NCBI GenBank assembly: GCA_015039465.1
Contig: MU130157.1
Span: 757,078-775,140 of the forward strand
From: Phlegmacium glaucopus
Taxonomy: Eukaryota; Basidiomycota; Agaricomycetes; Agaricales; Cortinariaceae
DNA: 18,063 bases
Direction: 5' to 3'
The translations under genes were made by a program, and so were the position numbers. Shown here piece by piece: positions 17,039 through 18,063 of the stretch (positions are counted from its first letter, which is position 1; each line of letters begins with the position of its first letter). Under the pieces are notes generated by a model, which saw only the letters and a list, made by a program, of their open reading frames with translations, had not been told where the DNA came from and did not search any database.

Positions 17039-17319
17039 TTCCATCCAACTCCGCTTCCATCACTGGTTCACTCTGGAACCCTGTAGTTCCGCTCCAACTC
17101 TGATCCTCTGTTTCACTCCATCTTTTATTTCTATTTTTCACATCACACCACTTCTTATTTAATTAATTAATTATTATTTTATCATTCCTTTATTTATTTT
17201 ATATCTCTGTTATGTCCATATTAGTACTTAAACACCCCCAGCCTAGCAGGGATCCCCATCCTTTCCTCTTTGGATCCCCTGCTAGCTTGATTAAGTCAGC
17301 ATCGCAGTTGCCCTAACAA
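17039..17319 (-). repeat. Right inverted arm of the foldback element
   Basis: Reverse complement of the left arm from AGTTGGATGGAA to TTGTTAGGGCAACTGC, without the 57-bp extra block seen on the left. It holds the matching (AATT)n and GGATCC stem-loop landmarks. Confidence 0.9.
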
Positions 17320-17407
17320 GAACTGCTTGGAGTCACCTGGAACTGCTCAGAATGTGTGGGGTAGGGTAAAGTACTGGGCTGATGGTGGTTAAATATTGCA
17401 CTCAGGT
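17320..17407. other. No gene seen
   Basis: Short flank of the foldback element with GCTTGGAGTCACCTGGAACT, which resembles the GCTTGGA motifs inside the element loop. Confidence 0.5.
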
Positions 17408-17556
17408 GGGTGTCCAATGAGCTCATCCAAGTTGAATACTCAACTATGGAGGGTGTCCAATGAGCTGATCTCAGTTGAATTTTACACTCTGGAGGCTGTC
17501 CAATGAGCTCATTGAAGTTGAATATTCAAAGATGGTGGGTGTCCAATGAGCTCATT
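17408..17556 (+). repeat. 43-bp minisatellite with palindromic core
   Basis: TGTCCAATGAGCT starts at 17411, 17454, 17497 and 17540, exactly 43 bp apart. The full core CAATGAGCTCATTG is a perfect 14-bp palindrome in two units, and CAATGAGCTCAT or CAATGAGCTGAT in the others. The spacer AGTTGAAT is also conserved. Confidence 0.95.
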
Positions 17557-17750
17557 GCACATATGTTAGCCCACTTTGTCCGTCTCAGATGGAAGCGCGA
17601 ACTGTCAAAATGTACCGTCATAGACCCAGCAGCGGACTAAGCTGATGCTGGGAATATGTCCGTCATTGACCGATAAGCTGATGCCCCTACACATATGGGG
17701 GGTAATGGGTGCAGGTGAGCACTAATCGGGTACCCGAACCAATTATCTAC
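17557..17750. other. Unassigned spacer between two minisatellites
   Basis: AAGCTGATGC occurs twice about 40 bp apart (near 17640 and 17675), with GTCCGTCATTGACC between. CCCCTACACATATGGGG is a near-palindrome. No gene seen. Confidence 0.5.
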
Positions 17751-17751
17751 T

Positions 17752-18063
17752 CAAAAATTAGCCAGAAAGCGGTTTCTGGCTGGGCGCTCGGGATACCCCA
17801 GGACCAGCCAGAAAACACATTCTGGACTGGGCACTCGGGCATTCGGGATATCACCCGAATACCAGCCAGAAACTGTCTTTTCTGGCTGGCCATTCGGGAT
17901 ACCACCCGAATACCGACCAGAACAAATGGTTCTGGCTGCCGGTGGGCGTTCGGGATACAACCCAACGACCAGCCAGAACACACATTTCCTGGGCAGTGCT
18001 TGGGATATCATCCAAAACCAGCCAGAAAACACATTCTGGCTGGGCATTCGGGCATTCGGGATA
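17752..18063. repeat. 50-56-bp minisatellite with two dyads per unit, runs off window
   Basis: GGGATA recurs at 17790, 17845, 17896, 17952, 18002 and 18058. Typical units pair ATTCGGG with CCCGAAT across a 6-nt loop, and CCAGCCAGAA with TTCTGGCTGG. Length differences come partly from a doubled GGGCATTC. Minus-strand open frames across it are a by-product of the repeat. Confidence 0.95.

Larger units (their letters stand above)
8753..17319. mobile_element. Foldback/long-TIR element holding the nested LINE
   Basis: The left arm 8753-9090 and right arm 17039-17319 are long inverted repeats, both starting TTGTTAGGGCAACTGC when read inward. Without the LINE the element is about 879 bp (8753-9189 plus 16878-17319), mostly arm with a central loop, and non-coding. 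This resembles a foldback or long-TIR MITE. I found no clear target-site duplication; the flanks of GGGCAACTGC are TTA on the left and TAA on the right, which is not an exact direct repeat. The superfamily is undecided. Confidence 0.75.

Noticed and set aside
17747..18047. Minus-strand frames with Cys/Trp/Gly repeats that look like a repeat protein
   Set aside because: The periodicity is that of the DNA minisatellite, and the overlapping frames are equally open.

Overview
The window looks like a transposon graveyard from a filamentous fungus, most likely a basidiomycete. I see no convincing host protein gene, rRNA, tRNA or CRISPR array. The fungal call rests on the element types: a Ty3/gypsy Gag with a single CCHC knuckle, a Tad1/I-like LINE that carries an RNase H domain, and a hAT transposase tail interrupted by a 54-bp GT-AG intron. 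The basidiomycete placement is inference from resemblance of the Gag and hAT proteins to those families, not from a search.

Layout from left to right. (1) Positions 1-3051 hold a minus-strand Ty3/gypsy element cut by the left window edge: protease start (1-343), Gag (419-1504) and a probable 5' LTR (about 2590-3051). At its LTR/leader junction sits a plus-strand 921-bp non-coding retroposon (1655-2575) with a 25-A tail and 33-bp target-site duplications. (2) Positions 3052-5034 hold an AACA-rich tract, unassigned sequence and copy A of a 1.3-1.4 kb LTR-like repeat (3705-5034). (3) Positions 5035-8752 are AT-rich and gene-poor: a perfect 34-bp-arm hairpin of CCCTTA/GGGTAA repeats, a 580-bp hAT-type MITE (5913-6492), several palindromes, a decayed hAT transposase C-terminus (6856-7429, minus strand) and short minisatellites. 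(4) Positions 8753-17319 form a three-layer nest. A foldback element with about 280-bp inverted arms (8753-9090 and 17039-17319) holds a nearly full-length LINE (9190-16864, 13-bp target-site duplications). The LINE's ORF2 is itself split by copy B of the LTR-like repeat (12303-13715). (5) Positions 17320-18063 hold a 43-bp minisatellite with a palindromic core and a 50-56-bp minisatellite whose units each contain two dyads; the second runs off the right edge.

The LINE encodes a 561-aa ORF1 (three CCHC knuckles) that looks intact. ORF2 overlaps it through ATGA and encodes AP endonuclease, reverse transcriptase (FVDD), RNase H and a C-terminal zinc finger. ORF2 is dead here: two in-frame TGA stops, two 1-nt frameshifts, the LTR insertion and a changed RNase H aspartate.

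One theme runs through the window: CpG decay. Four separate TGA stops, in gag, hAT and twice in ORF2, each sit where a CGA-to-TGA change would explain them. The RNase H Asp-to-Asn change fits CpG-to-CpA. The two LTR copies differ mainly at sites where B has CG and A has TG or CA. This is what deamination of methylated CpG, or a RIP-like process, would leave. The feature I cannot assign to a known family, and consider most worth following, is the 921-bp poly-A retroposon.
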